Shown: positions 24,801 through 40,012, numbered from the stretch's first letter. The stretch: 64,000 bases of DNA from Parus major (GCF_001522545.3 NC_031773.1:18796302-18860301), one strand, 5' to 3'. Numbers and translations: made by a program. Notes: generated by a model not told the origin, from the sequence alone.

Positions 24801-27800
24801 AAAGTTAGGAAAGACCTCACAGTATCACTTCAACTGCTAGTTTTAAATAAAATTAAGCTGTGGGGAAGGAAGAATGTTCTTGACCATAAGATCAGGGCTG
24901 TTGTGCTCTAGAAAGTCTGTTTCTCCATTCCCTCACCCTGGTACTTGTATTAAGACCTGCAGGTGATTAATTTCTGAAGTGACAAAAAATCCTGATGTAA
25001 AAAAGTCAGTGAAAATGGAATACAAGCAGACTATATGAAAGGAAAATACAGTCAGCCTGGGAACCAATAGCATCTGTATCACATATAGCCTGATAATAAC
25101 ATTACCTGTGGGATAGTTACATGTATGAGTATTCCTTTACACCAGTAATTCAACTACTGTCTTGTAGCAATGTAATTACCCTGCTTTCTGTTTGAAGGCT
25201 GGCTGTAGTTTGAATTCATTTCCATTCAAAAGAAATCTATTTTTTTTAAATAATAAAAAAGCCTTCTCCAGGTCTTAACAGATCATTTTAGCAGATCTTT
25301 AGTAGGCCAGTACTGATCTGAGAATTGTGAACAAATTTGATTCTTCTAGAAAGAGCCAAACAGACAACTTAAGTCTTTCTGTCTGATCTACAGAAGCAGA
25401 GCAACTTTCTACAGGCAGCTGTGCAGATACTCACAGTCAGATACCATTTTGTGGGAGAGTGAAACATTCCAAACTGCCTGTGTTCAGCTTTCTTTCACAG
25501 GTGTTTGTTGTAGTTCCGTGTTTGACTGAACACTTGGAAAATGGTGGTGGGTAACAACATCCTGCCATCAGCTGGTAGTAAACTGATGGCGGCTTAGGTT
25601 GGAGACAAAAGCTCTGCCTTCCATTAGCAGGTTGCTGAACACCTAAACATAATTTATGGGCGTCTTCTCTCAAAAATGCCTACAGCTCCAGTAATGAGGA
25701 TATGAACAATCCAACTCAATGTGCTTTTGGATGGTGTGCAGCCAAGAAGATCTCAGAAAGAAATGTGCTTTCTGCACTGATTAGGAAAATATATTGAATA
25801 CCTGGGTGCATGTTCAGAGAAGATTGCATTCTGGAAGCAGAAGGGTCTGTGCAAAAATTGCTAATGTAAAATATGTGGAATGTGAATGTCCAGACTGGAA
25901 AATGGCTATATGCAAAAGCTGCAAATCTTTTTAACTAAGTTGAGCCATGCAGAAACTGATGTTGAGTCTAACCTAATACCTTATCATACTGCTGTGAATC
26001 TCTGTCACCCATCTGGACATGCCCTGTCCTCCCTCCCAGCTGAAGAGGGACATAGGAAAGTAAACACCATAGAGAAACTTTTAGATAGCTGAAGTTAGGT
26101 GATATGAATTAGGACTACATTCCAGGAAATTACTGCTGTTGTGAATAGCTTGGATTCTGATATTTCCCACAAATTCTGTAGCACTTTCAAGAAATTTCTT
26201 GGGTACAAACAGAAAGAGTCCCTAGATACCCAGATTGCATCAAAATAATTTATACACTGGCTGCACAGAACGCTGAACTCTCTAGAAATCAGAGAAGAGC
26301 TAAAAAGCTCAGTTTCTTGTAATGTAACATTTCCAGGTGAAAAAATAAGGCATGTCCACTGAGACTTGATAACCTTAATTGCCCAACAGTTTGGGCTCTT
26401 CTTACTGCAATCTGTTCTCTTAACAAGATTTTTCCCATTTTTTCACATTTGTGACGGTGTCACAAGCAGGATGTGGAATGAACTGTAATATATGATTTTG
26501 AATGGTGTCTTTCATTGCCTAGGAACCTTTAAAATGGGCCCTCTGTGTGTACTTATGGCAATTGTAGTGAAGCGGACACAATTTTACCTAAGTAAAATAT
26601 GAAAGTAGAATCTAGGTAAGAATTCTGTTCTTGAGTCTGAATTACATTTAGTGCTATCTCCTTGCAGACTCTATTTTCACTCTGTCAATAACAGATGTGC
26701 TGTTTGCAGTGTATGGCTGAACAAATCTATTTTCAAATGTCTCCTTGGCTCCTTCACAATCTGTTGCATTCCACTGGTAGTACAATAAACTGCTTAGCTG
26801 GGAGAAGTATGGAAGATGGGAAGAAACATGACTTTATTCATTTGGAGGAAAAAAAAAAGAGACTTTTGTTCTTTTTGTTTATTCATGAATAAGTCAAATT
26901 AGGAAATCTAGTTCTGTAACTTTTGGCTTCAGGAATGGTGATAACAACAATAATAAACATCAGCTCTTATGAGTAGAGAACTCTCTTTTGATTACTTACA
27001 ACTAATTTGCATGCACTGTTTGTTTAAATTTTACCTATGCCAGAAGTGCCTTTTAAAGCAAACACATATGGTCTTTCTCAAGATCTCAAGGCATTGCAAC
27101 ATTTAAAATTATATACCACAAATACATGCACTAATTTTTACTCAGCATAATTATAATAAATTAAATGTTTACTCTGAAAATAGAGAGATTTCAAGTTGAT
27201 AATGAAATAGCTCATTGAAATTGACAAGAACAATATGCAGTGCTTGGAAAAATGGAAAATACTTTTTGCTCAAAAACATTAAAATTTAAGAGACAGGGTG
27301 AGTTCCAAGGAATAGCTGTTAAAGTTGTTGGTTAATGACAGGTGAGGATGTGGCTAACTTTATTAACCCTATAAATGCAAAGACATATTTGTTCACCTGG
27401 ACTAAAGCCTGAGGACAGCGTGGGTGCATCACTGAATCCAAAGTCAGTGTGTGCAGGCTTGGCCTCTGACACTGAGGTTAACTGCTATAGAAGAGGCTAT
27501 GTCCATTCCATTAAACTCTCTTATCTGCCAAAATGGGTCAGCATTTTGTTTGCCTCTTGGGAGTGGTATGCGAATGTCTGATTTACGGCCTAGAATTATG
27601 TGGAGGAGTATTTCTTGGCCCTGGCCAGCAGTTTAGTTTGTGTCTTGACCTAGCCATGCTCTCTGATCTGCATGCTGCAAAAGAGACTGTATTCTGCATG
27701 CTCTGCTGTGCCTCTCAGGAAAGAACAAGGAGGAAAAGGATGTGACATGACCTTGCCATGATAAAGAGTTGCTTCTCAGGCTCACTTCTGATGCTTGACA

Positions 27801-30682
27801 CCATAATGGTCAAAATTCCCGACCAGCTGCTTGGCCCCCACCCTCCGCAAGACAGTCATCGGGGAAAACAGGAATAACAGAGTGAGTAATCTCATGGGTC
27901 TTGATAAAGACATTTGATGTCACCTCGGCTATTTCTCCCACTTTTGTTCCCTAATCGTCCTTTGCCTGTCTGGCATTTCCCTCCCCTTTCTTAAATTAGT
28001 TATTGCAGATAACATAAAACATAAATGTTTTGTGGCCAGCAGAAGACAGTTTTCCTGTGCCATATTTTGAACTTCTGCTCTAGACCACAAAGGCAACAAG
28101 CTTCCTCAGCATTTCATCTCAAAGAAAACACCAGATAATTTTTTGCCTGCATGAAGTGACTGTAAAAAAAAAGGAACCGTGAAGCATGTACTCAATTCAT
28201 ATGGGTTTTTTTGTACAGCTTATGCATGGCAAAATTTAGGAGAAAATAATGCTTAATACAAGGTTTTGAGGAAATTTTGCTTAACCATTGATCTCAATAC
28301 ATCCAACAATGGTTTGTTGGTTGTATACCTTAAAGGACAGGAGAGGTCCTTAGACGATTTGAGGTAGCTTCCCATATGTCACAAGTGGTTAAGGATACCC
28401 AATATGGCAGTGTTATTTGTTTCTTTATGAACATATATTTTGTTTTCCACTGAAAGCCATGTTTGAGAAAGCATGTAGACTTAACCTGGAAACGCAAATA
28501 ATGAAGAGTAAACATTTTCATTTGGTATTTTTTTTTAATGTTTAACCATCTGCTTTTTAAAATGTGGTTCTATGGTTTGCCTACTTTACTGCTTCCTGTC
28601 CCTTGTTCCTCCATTAATCCCTCCTTTTTTTCCTCCTCTTCCTGCTTCTGTTTCCTTCCTTCCTTTTCTATCTTTCACAACTGATTCTTGATAGGTTTTT
28701 GACTGCTAGAACTAAAAGCTCAGTAGTTTCTTCCTTTGACATGCTGACCTAGACACTCTTTGGTCATCATTTTGGTCAGCTAAAAGAGACCAGGCTTCTT
28801 GTCTTTTCCACTCCAGCTCTCAATTTAGTTGCTTTATCTTTTTCTGTTTGTCAACATTCTTTTTTAAAATAGGCTCCAAATCCCACAGAGTATTTCAGTC
28901 TTCATTCACCAGTACCTATAAACTTAATCAGTTTATTAATCCTGTTCAAATTTCCCCTAGCTGCGTTTTGTTGTTACAGTTTTGGTCTATCATACCATCA
29001 GTCTTTTCTTGTATGCTCTCCCTTATTCAGTTAGTCTAGACTTCCCTTCATCTTTCTAAAAAGGAAGAATATCCTTTGGCTATACCAGTTTTTGGAATGG
29101 ATTACTCAGGTTACCAGGCAGTCAGAGGGTTTTTCTCTGCACTGTCCTTTGTTACTGTTTATTGCATTTTCAGTCTTTGTCCCTGGAATTGCAATTTCTT
29201 CCTTCATCACTTTTGAAAACAAAATCTGGGTAGTGAAACTGATTTATTGATGTTCCTCTATTGACAGAAATGTTTCCCAGAGTTTTCTTTCTACCTTATT
29301 GCATTTATGTTATATAGCACCAATTTTTAGATTAGTGTAATGTTGTATTAATTTAACAGATCAATAGAAGTCAAAGATATTTGTGAAGCTACAACACAAT
29401 CAAAGTTGTAACATAATTTTAGAAGTAATTTGACAAGAGCTATTTCCCTAAAACCATGTTGACAAGGGTTTCCTACATTCCTGTCCTTTAAGTCTTTTTA
29501 AAGTTGAATGATGAAAAATGATATTTACTGATTTCAGAAGGAAGGTAAGAGAGAGAAGTACACAGAAGGAGGTAAGTGGATGTTCTTGGTACAGGAATGA
29601 GTGCAAAACTGATGTTTTAGAATAGAGAAATATAGCAATACTTCTTTAGGAAACTGTATTCTGGTTCTTTTTCCTAACTGCAAGAAAGATTTATAGAGGG
29701 TGAGGGCACAGTGATGAGAGTTTTTTATTTAACGACTCCAAAATAGAACAAAAAAATCAGAGTCAAGCCATTATCCAAAACTATTCATACAAGAAAGTGT
29801 TAAAGAAAAAAAGATGAGATTAGCAAACCCCAAGATTCTTGTTACTATCCCCCAAAGGCTGTGTTTGAGAAATAATACAAATATGCAAGTGGGAATTAAT
29901 GAACAAAATTTTATGTGCTGCATGCTGGGTCTAATAATGAAAGCATGGGCGGCTGGGCCTATACGCATTTGTGGGGCTGTAAATATCAATGACAGGAAAG
30001 CAGATGGGCTGAAAGGAGCAAGCTTTACTCTGGTGATTACCACATTCCCACCTTTAGAGCTGTGGACCCCACTGTGACAACCCTGCGCCCTCAGAAGCCC
30101 AGAGGTGTCACCCACTCAAGCAGCCAGAATCTGGCTAGATCACACCCACTGTGTCATTTCTGAATATCCCTTTTTTTCAAATTCCTTGTCTTCTTTTTTC
30201 TCCTTTCTTATCTGGTTGTTTACGTCTTTAATGGAAGTCTGGTTCAGCTGACTAAGCTTGAATACTTTCCAATGTTATTCTAAGTCTTTGGCCAAAAAGG
30301 CAAGCAAAAGAACTTTAAACAACCTGATGCTTGTGTATATCTATGTTTGATAAGGCTATATGCATGCATCTGTCATTCTTCAGCAGAGAGTTGCACTAGA
30401 AACAGGCAGAATTTGTTATCTCTTGCTTTTATGTGACTCTCTCTAGTTTGTGTTCAGGAAAGCCAGATTGGATTCCAAAAAGAATAAAAAAGCAGGATGC
30501 CTCCCAGCTCACCTCCTAAGTTTTTCTCCCCTTTCCACTTCCCCTTCCCTCCATACTCAGGTACATTCAGTACATTTATACTCTGGATGAGTTAATACTC
30601 AGGAAATGAGCACAGATTATTTTTATTGAGATCTCTTTGGCATGTTACCTGGGAAGGTGAAATACTTTTTCATAAAACACAG
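18900..30682. other. Non-coding region
   Basis: No recognisable exon. The longest open frame of the window lies here (21445-21879 plus, 144 codons) but has no domain, coiled coil or family motif. A TA/TATG microsatellite is at 23873-23965. The stretch at about 27780-28030 is less AT-rich and non-repetitive and could be a conserved regulatory element, which cannot be judged without an alignment. Confidence 0.5.
23873..23965. repeat. TA/TATG microsatellite with dyad symmetry
   Basis: Alternating TA with interspersed ATGT/ACAT units. Internal inverted repeats such as TACATATATG/CATATATGTA give cruciform potential. Typical vertebrate simple repeat. Confidence 0.85.
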
Positions 30683-30980
30683 ACTCATGCAATGGTTTGG
30701 GTTGCTAGGGACCTCTGAAGATTGTCCAGTCCAACCTCCCCAACTGTGGTTAGTGACATCTTTTCCTAGATCAGGTTGCTTTGGGCGCAATCCAACCTGG
30801 CCTTAACACTGATGGGGGCATCCACAGCCTCTCTAGGTAGCCTGTTCCAGTGTGCACACTGTTCCACTTACTGTAAAAAATCAGTTTCACTTAGAAGTCT
30901 ATCAAGTTCTATTTTCCTTCACAACAGACCTGTGTCATGTAGGACCTTTTGGCCTCTAAAGGACTCCAGTTACCCCTTCA
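30683..30980 (-). mobile_element. Old CR1 LINE fragment (3' end)
   Basis: The segment starts with AATGGTTTGGGTTG and continues through 'ggacctctgaag', 'gtccaacct', 'ctggccttaacactga', 'gggggcatccacagcctctct' and 'cctgttccagtgtg'. This is the recognisable reverse complement of the 3' end of avian CR1. It is well diverged and the usual terminal ATTCTATG octamers are degraded. It continues for roughly 300 bp into the more divergent CR1 interior. CR1 is a non-LTR retrotransposon; this 5'-truncated copy has no coding capacity. Confidence 0.85.
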
Positions 30981-33900
30981 GCTAAGTACTGCAGAATGCA
31001 GCTCTCTCAGATCCATATCTTATTTTCTGTCTCATGTGCACTAAGCTGGAGAATTTGGCAGGAGAACTAGACATCTGTACAAAAACAAAGTAAAAAAACC
31101 ATGGAAATGTGAGGAAGTTCCTTTCTGAGTGGGATTTTTCTGGTGGGCCTCTAGTTCTGTAAAATGACAGTCAAGGAAAAGGTGCCTCTAAAAGCTTCAC
31201 ACTCCTCCTCTGATCAATCAGCAAGGATTAAAACGATCTGCTGGGAAGGGTTTTCCTTCTCCACTCCAGTTTGGTGGCATCCCTCTCTAAAAAAGAACAA
31301 AAGACACCACCACTGTAAGAACCACCCACTGGAATCAATAAGGATCATCACACAGCTCCCTCATGGGTATCATTATACTGTCATTACTTGAAAATACAGC
31401 AAATATTCTCAATCCTCTTGTACTGCCAGGCAATTTTCTTTCTCTTTGACTGTTCCCTAATGCGAAGTATTCAAACCACAATTGCCTGCCAGCTTTGAAA
31501 ATATCTGAGTCTGGAGGCAAACAATGAAAGTGCTTCTGGTCATATCTACCTTGTACAGTAGCACATGTATATTAGGCTATGCTTTATTTCTCAGTCTGTT
31601 GCCACAGCAAGCCCAGCAGTGCTGAGAAGGAGGACAGGGTGGCTCAGGCATGGTGCAGGTTCAAACCATGTGCCCTAATAATTTTCCTCTTCTCTCAGCC
31701 ATCTCTCAGCCAGAGATATCTGGCTGTACTTAAATGAGTGATCTGCCTTCAGATCTTAGATCACACGGGTGCTCATCCTAGAAGTCCTTTGTAACAATTC
31801 AGAATAATAGACAATTGAAGAACTATTTTATCAGACCACAGAGAAACATGTCAAAAAAAGTTGCAGTATATAATATCAGTTTGTTGAATAAGACTCAGCA
31901 TATATGACACATCTTAAAATTTCTGCTAGAGAGATTTAGGACCTCTTTAAAGGACATCAGAAATCCACTTGGGCCAAATAACGTTGCATCTGCTCTGTGC
32001 AGGGTGTGAAAATAGGCAGTATATGGAAGCTAACTCCAAAGTTCAGGTTCTTGATAAAACTCATACTTTAAATTTAATTAGTGCCCTAGGGGAACATGAA
32101 GGCTAGAGTCAACTCTGAGGACTGAAGTAACCAGCTTTTGGACTTGACCTTCCTAACAATGTGTGAAACCACTACCGTGATTTCAAAGTCTCATTAAGCA
32201 TTAAATATAGGGCAAGCCAGAAGTGATTTTGCAGTAAATAGAAATGTTCATCCATTTAAATAATCAGACTGTAGTCTCATTACAGCTGTATTGCATGAAG
32301 CATTATTTGTAGAGAAGACTTCTTAATCATCCACTTCAGTCAAATTTATAGGGAAACCAGCTTTAGTGAGTTAATTTCAAAGAATAACATGTTTGGTTTT
32401 GGATTATTCTTTCACAGCTGAAAAGAAAATCAAAGTGTTTTGAAAATTACTCTGAAAGAACAGAAAATTATAAACAACATAGAGTGAATGACTAGTAACT
32501 GCCCATTTGCAAAAACGAGGAAAATAAGATTTGCAAAACATAGCCTGCCTCCAAATAAGAGAAACTGGTGTACAGATACAGCCCTCTACCCCTCCTATCC
32601 CATAGGAATCAGACACCAAAATCTTTAAGGAACAAATTCTCAGACTTTCAGACCTTCCAGATGTAGCATGTTACCCAAAGAGCCTTTTACCCAAGAGACA
32701 GTGTTGACACTGTGAATGAGAGATGGCAAATATCCTTTTAACTCTCTCTGTGATCTTCTGTGTTGCTGTAAACAATATACCTAATAATAGAGAAAATTAA
32801 GTCTTTGATGCTCTTACTGACTGGAGGGAGGGGTTTGGGTGACTGATGTAGCATGTTAGATATTTTGACATTAGTATGTATAGATCTGTAGTCTTAAAAA
32901 GAGATCTATTTGTTTTCTAAACAGTGCAAGCCAGGGAGTGCAATCCAAACAAAATGGTATTGTTCTTCTGGCCACAGGCTCATCTGGGAGTTCATGAAAT
33001 GGGTGTTGGCCTATGCCTAATGCCTGTTGCCTTTCTGACATGCCACACCATGAAGAGACTGGCTCTGTGATTCAAATGACTTCTTGTTAGGTAGCGGAGA
33101 CTGTCTGAAGACTGGGAAAGCCTGTGTCCCTCAGACTCCCCCCTCAAGGGTAAGTGCTCCAGCATGCAGCTGGCACCATGGCCCTACGTGTTCTGGTTGA
33201 TTGATATTTTTCTTGTAGTGTTTGGGATAAACAGACCAGGCACAGTACTTGAGGTGAGGTCCTAAGCAGAGAGAGGTAGTGCCTTTCTGAAGTCTTTTCT
33301 GATATGAAGTTTTACAGTATCTAATGAAGTGATTGGCTAGTAGGTCCTAAAGGTAAAAGCTGGTAAGGCTGCAGGAGGTAATAGACTTCATGTGAGCGTA
33401 GGTGGGCTGTGTAGGGTGATTGGGTGGGTAAAGATGAAAAGATGAGGGGTGTTAAAGGAGAGAAGCTGTTGTTGAGGCAACAAGGGAGAAGTCAAGATAA
33501 AAAATGGGAGAACAACTCACCTTCAGAGGTTCAGTTGAAGGGTCCAAGGTTTTACTAGGAATCTACAAACGGAGCTGATGAAGTGATTAAGTTTGGAAGA
33601 AAATTCCTGAAACAGAACTTGGTGGTTTTAGGTATAAGACAGTGTAAGAACTTGCCATCTCTTTTCTATCATTATTGCTTAATTAATCATTAAAACATTG
33701 AGAAAAATAAATGGATGCAAAAATGCCTGTAGGTTTCTTTGTTTCTGGGCATTCTATAGTGTGGCAGTGCCTGGCAAAAATCTTTTCTTCTTCTCTTGGC
33801 TGAGAAAGGAACATGAAATTGCAAAGGGGAGAGCAACAAATGAATCTCCTCTGAGCTGGAGATCAAGCTTGTCACATCAGACTGCAGCCTAAGACTCAGG

Positions 33901-36900
33901 ATATTTTGTATTTTCCTAAAACTCCAGTTTGTAGAACCCAGAAGTGAGCCTTCATGATTTTAGTGAACACCTAGAAAAAATAGAGGACATTTCAAGGTTT
34001 AGGGCCTAGAAAGCAAATACTGCCAAACCTCTGTTTTGTAGATTTTTTTATTCCTTACTCCTAGAGTAGTTGGTCAAACCGTCCACCATAACTGTGTTTC
34101 TACCTCCTGGGACACTAATGATGGAATACACAGTTCGGACAAACCTGTGGTGGACATGGGACATGTTGTCTCCTGGTTTTAAGCTCTCTTTTTACCTGGT
34201 GACAGTGAGGAGTTGTGGACACACATTTGTGCATTACTCTCCTAGGAATTTATTGCTGAGGAGAGAAGATCAGGAATGTGGCATGTCCCAGGTTTGAAGG
34301 GTCATTAGTGCAGCAACCTCCATGTACTGATTTCAATGATGAATGTGTTCGACTTGAGTCATACAAAATCTGCTTTAAAAATTCATATTTCCTTTTTCCT
34401 CCTGCTCCCGGTGGCTCAGTGTACTCTTTGAAAAATGACTCACTTCTCTCCAAGACCACTTGATATTCAAACAGCTAAACTGCTGCTTTTTACCAATGGT
34501 TTATTGAAAGATTTCCCTCTGGCCTTGTCCTCTTTTGGGCAGACACCTTTTCTGCCTTGCCTTGCAGATGCATTTATACGTTGAATCAGAGAGCCCAAGC
34601 AAAAGGTTTTGAGATAATTCTTGTCAAGCAGCAGAGGTGAACTTTAAGGTGACATCAAATTCAGGCCAGGAAGCAAAAGCCCTGTTCTGCAGAGGGTGAC
34701 ATGTCCTGGGCCAGCCCAAGCAAGGTGCAGCTGTCTCTTCATGCCGTGTGTGCAGCAAAACCACCCAACTGAAGGAAAAGCATGCTGATACAGTGCAGCT
34801 GATGGCACTGGAGGGGGTGGGTATTTTGTCTTCTTTGGGTTATATTGTTGTTTTAAATAGATGTTTAGGCAATTTTTATATTCTAAACAGTGACAGCTGG
34901 AGACAAAAAGCTGCTGTGAGTATGTCTGAGAGCTAGTGTGAAAAAGCTGTGATCACACAAAGAAAATTTTATGCCTTCTTACTCCGCAGAACAGTTAGGA
35001 GTGGACAAGTTTTATGCTGAACACAAATATTCATAGGTTTTGCTGTCTTTCCTGCAATACCACTATCTACAGTTGCTTCTGGAAAATATTCTAGATGTGT
35101 GGCAGGGAGGTTAAATTTTAACTAAGCTCTTTCTTTCATGATATAGCTGTTCTCTTTATCATTTATATCTTGAGTAAGTGTTGATAAATGTTCACATTTA
35201 CAGTGAAATTCAGAGGCAAAGACAGTTTCATCTTGGTTTTGCAATGACCATATCTGAGCAGAGACTATTAATATTGATCATCACAATCTAATTCAAAGCA
35301 GAGAGCAAAATGCAGGGATGTTAAAGCCTTGGGCAATTGTCATAATTTACTGTTAAGGAGAAAACTTTATGGTTAGCTGCCTGGATTAAAAATCTCTAAG
35401 ACTTTCCCACAGGAAAGTTTTATTAAAGGCATGTGGTATAGTTAAATGTAGTTATACAACACTCCCTCCTCACATATATAGTTACATGTATATATAAGTA
35501 TCTGTAAAATCAAATTTCCTTACTCCTGTTAAATGGCATTTTACATAATTTGAAAAAGAAAAAAAAATCTTTAAAATACCATATAATTCTTTGTATCACT
35601 TATGTTGTATTTTTATAATATCTTCTGTTTCATTCAGCTCAACCAAATGCTTTCTCCTCCCAAAAAATCCCCCGAACCAAATCCAGAAGGACCAGTCAGC
35701 TTCACTCATTCCTGTCATCATGCCTGTGTGGAAATATTTATCCAGTCATAATCAGTTTTGCACCATGGCAATATTTAACTCAGCTTGAGAAAACTGGTTT
35801 GATGTTCTCAACACCAGTTTGGTGTTGTGAGCTGGGGTGAGGCTTGCCTTGCTGACTGGGTGTCTCTTTGGTGTGCTCAGCTGGCCTGTGAGACAGGGAC
35901 TGTCCCAGGAGAGGGAACACAGGTTTCCCTGCTACCACATCCTGGAGTGTGGCAGTGCTCAGCCCGGACTGTGGTGTGTGGTGATGAGTTCTGTCAGGGC
36001 CATGCAAGCTGGAGCTGACACCAGCCCGGTGAGCCTGTAAATGGTGTGGGAGAGGGGCACAGGGCACAAGTTCTTTGCTCTCTTCGTGAGGTGGCACTGT
36101 GAGTCCTGCAGGGCTTTGCTCATAGCTGGGGCATGCACAGGACCCCTGTTTGTAAGGACCAAGGATCTGTTTACGCATCACTGTGTGCTTGGTGAGGTAG
36201 AAAGAGAGGTATGACTTCTGCAGTTCAGGCAGGGATGCCCAGGTTAAATATCAGCTTAAAGAGGACCACAGCCAGAGCCCTGGGGGCTGCAATGGGGCTG
36301 TGGATGTGACCATAGAATAGCTGCATTTATCTCTCGGCAAAAGCAAGTTCTGTGCCACAGGTGGTCATGTCCAGCTGGCTGTCCTCTGGGAATACACACT
36401 TCACCTATTGGTGTATGTCCACAACACTTTGGGCAAGTGTAGATGGTGACAAAGTTACACTCTTTAACTTGCTACAGGCTGGCAGAGTTACACTGTACCA
36501 ACATGCTGAGAAACGCTGAAAACCAGGCCTCGCATATCCTTTTCATAGATACTAAATCTCCATAGTTTGCAGACTGCAACTTGGGCAAACACAGACAGGA
36601 GTTTTTCTTTTGTGCCTGAATTTTTTTTCCTCTACAAAGCCATGGAAAATTGTAGCATGGAGATAGCAATTTAGCTGGATAAATTTTATTTTTTCTGCAT
36701 GTAGTATGCCAGCAGGTTAGATTTAGGATCCAAGGATCTGGAATCTCATGTTTTATTCCCAGCCATGCAATTGACTTGTGCTCTAACTTAAGGCGAGTAG
36801 GTTTTGCCTTAATTTTTTACTTTTTTGGTTTTTGTTGCATCACCAGGAGCAGGATACAACCTCACAGAGCTTAATTATCATTTGTAAAACATTTCAGGGT

Positions 36901-38357
36901 TTTTGGATGAAGACAGGAGTCATTCCATATGATAATCTTGATGTCTAATTGCCAGGCTGAGGGATTGCCAACCTTCTGTGTGCAGAGCAGGCACTTGGAC
37001 AACGGTATCAAACTGATAAATGGTCTACTTCGTTCCCTTCTCTCCCCACCTCAGCCACCTACATCCACCTCCAGTTTCCTCTCTTGTGCTGATCATGTTA
37101 AAGCACTAGCTGTATTGATTTTAGAGCAAACAGAATTGATTTCAGAGTAAATCTCCTAGAGATTGCAGGAGAGATTCAGAGTCCATTTAAATGACTAGGG
37201 ACCCCTGGTATGCTTCATTAGATCCTGGGTGAGCAGGGGCAACATCTGCAGCATAATAATAACCAGATCAAAGCTCCTGCTATGTTAATACACAAGACCA
37301 TGTTGAAAAGTGAATGCAGATGGACCTGATCCCATCCATTCACCAGTTTCTTTATTGCTTAGTAATTTGGGTGTATTTATTTTCTCATTACAGGCATGGG
37401 TGATATGGCTGATAGCTGTTTTGTGATATGATAACTGTGTTTGTGTCACATTCTTGAATCTTAGATCTGAGAAAAAATACCCAGTAGTTCTAATGAGAAC
37501 AGAATTCAACTCCATTTGGAGAAATAAAATACTTTGGATTGCAAGGCTAGAATATCCTTAGTAAAGGAATTTCCTGTTGTAAAAACAAAACAAAACAAAA
37601 CAAAAAAACCAAGCAGAAACAATTATGGAGAAGTGGCACAAAATTTAAATTATCTGGGTTTGTTATCAAGGAATGCAGATGTCTGGGTTGGGTTTCTTTT
37701 CTTGCAGATAGCCCATAACAAAGCCCAGCTATACATTGCTGGAATAACAGTGGAACATCAGCATCTGTGGAGAAACTTGTAAACAGAGGAGAGTCACTGG
37801 GAAGTTTGGAAAAAAATCACAATAACATTCATCTCTTGTGGAGCACAGTGTGACTATGAATATGATACACCTCTGTTGTGCAGCCATTCATCAGGGAAGC
37901 TAAAAAGGTCTCATAGCTTTAGGAAAAAAAGAGAAAGAGGGCAGGTAACATATTTCCTTAAAATTTTAGCATGTTCCCGTTCAACACTTCTGCAGGAGCA
38001 CCACAATGGTAAGAGCTTTAAAAGCGCAGGTACTTCATAGATGTATTCTTCTACTTATGCACCGCAGGCTTTTAATACAATCTAGTGTTTCCCAGAGCTG
38101 TTGGTAACTGCAGAGTGGGTGTGAACTGGATTGTTTCTGACAGGATTTTTACATTAGGTTCTCTTTATACCTCTGGAGTTCAGAGCTGATTCTGACTTTT
38201 GAGGTTTGTTTATTCCTCTTAGCATTGCTCTGCATTGTTTTGACTTTCTGTATTCCAAATTAGTATTTCAATAAGCTATGTTTCATCTGGGTGCTCCTTA
38301 CAAACTGGCTCTGTAAGTCACTCATGTCTCTAGACCCATACCTAGGTCTAGAGCCTA

Positions 38358-38388
38358 GGAGCCATTAGCACAGGAGCCATTAGCACAA
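38358..38388. repeat. 15-bp tandem duplication
   Basis: The unit aggagccattagcac is present twice head to tail with no mismatch, suggesting a recent local slippage or duplication event. Confidence 0.8.
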
Positions 38389-40012
38389 ACAGCTCTCAGC
38401 CCTCAGCTAGCCCAGCAGGTGGGGAAATTGCCTTGGCAGGCAGACCAGCACAAGGGCACTGTGTGCAGGGCAGAGCCTCCAGCCCAGCTGGCAATCCCCA
38501 GCTCACCCCAAGAAGCACATGGGTGCAGGCCCACAAAGAGGAATTGTTCAAAAGTTTAAAATTAATAATTCAGCACTCCTTTGATTTGTTTTAACTACTG
38601 CAGAATGTGTGTCCTGCCACATTACTTCAACCTTGGAATGAAGTACAAATAGATGTGATTCAGATTCTAAATATTTAAAGCCAGAATCTAATCTTAGATA
38701 CATTGTGTGTGCTGTCATCTCAAAAATCAGCTAAAGAGAGACAATGATGGACAGCACAGATTGAAATTAAATTTAAGCTCTGTATTAAAACACTTGCCCT
38801 GCTAGTTCACATGAATGATTAACCACAAAGAAACTTATGTCAGTGACAGCAGTGCTCAAGTGTTCTTTGTCGTCACTGTCTTCGTTAACTTAAGAAAAGA
38901 ATAGTACAAAACCACCTGACAGAAAAAGGACGTCACCTCCCCTTTCTTCCTAAATGAAGAAAAGAAGTGAATGAAGAAATGAAGCTAAACTATTAACTTT
39001 TTCCAGTTAAATGGCAAACAAAACATTTCTAATCTTCCTTTCACTGAAAAGAAAGATAAAATCACAACCGTAACTTAAATCAAAAGCTGTAATGATCCTT
39101 GGGCAGTTACAGGCTCTCACTATAGATAGGCAGGTCAAAGCAATCAGCATATGAATCTTCACACACAGCCAGCAAAGCCATAACTTGACACAGCTCTCTA
39201 TCGAATATTATTGTAAGAGGACTAAGCACACCAGGGCATGACCCTATTACATACCAAACCTGTAGCTCCAAAATAACACAAAACCTAGATGGATGATCTC
39301 ATCTCCAGCAGTAATGTGCCAGAATACAAATAGAGGATTGTCATGGCTTCAAGTGCACAAAGAAACAAAATAAGGCCATGTTAAAATAAAGGGTGGAATA
39401 TACATTGACAGCTGAGCAGAAGAACCTACTGCTGCTGAAAATGATGGCAGTCTTTCTGTTCCCTTTGCTGGACATTAAGGCCTCATTATGGGACTTTCGG
39501 ATATCATAACGGTATAGCAGCCTCACAAGACAAACTTTAGTCCATTAAAAGAAGCAATGAGGCTAAACATCCACACCAAGCAAGTGAGCTGTGTGAATCT
39601 AGCCTTGTTTAAAGGTAAAATGATGTTAATATCCATATCACTTTCTAGTTGAGGACTAGCATAGTGCAGCCTCCAGTCTAGGGTAGAGTGCTGCAGACTT
39701 TAGGTGGAGTTCAGACCAACCTAGGCCAAAAGTCACCAAAAGGCCACTGATACATCAGAGGTCAATGTATGCACATCAGAAGTAAATAGTAATGTATGTG
39801 CAGGGTACATTATTAACAAAACAAATGTGTTTTACCTTAGAAAGATAGAAATGTTCTGTGTTTCAGTAAGGCTATCTGCTCTAGCCCAAAAAAATCCACT
39901 TCTATAATTTTCCAGTGTGCTGAGCCTGGGAGGGTCTGAGTGTCCAAGGGGTGCTTTGGGGATGAAAAGTGCATGATTAATTCAGGCAGTGATTGTTTCC
40001 TTCCTTTCAGAG

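Noticed and set aside
35788..35820. 8-bp stem hairpin (AAACTGGT/ACCAGTTT)
   Set aside because: Too short and without promoter, miRNA or terminator context.
35780..36181. 133-codon minus-strand open frame
   Set aside because: Sits in a GC-richer patch with open frames on both strands and a low-complexity P/S/H/Q composition; no family recognised.
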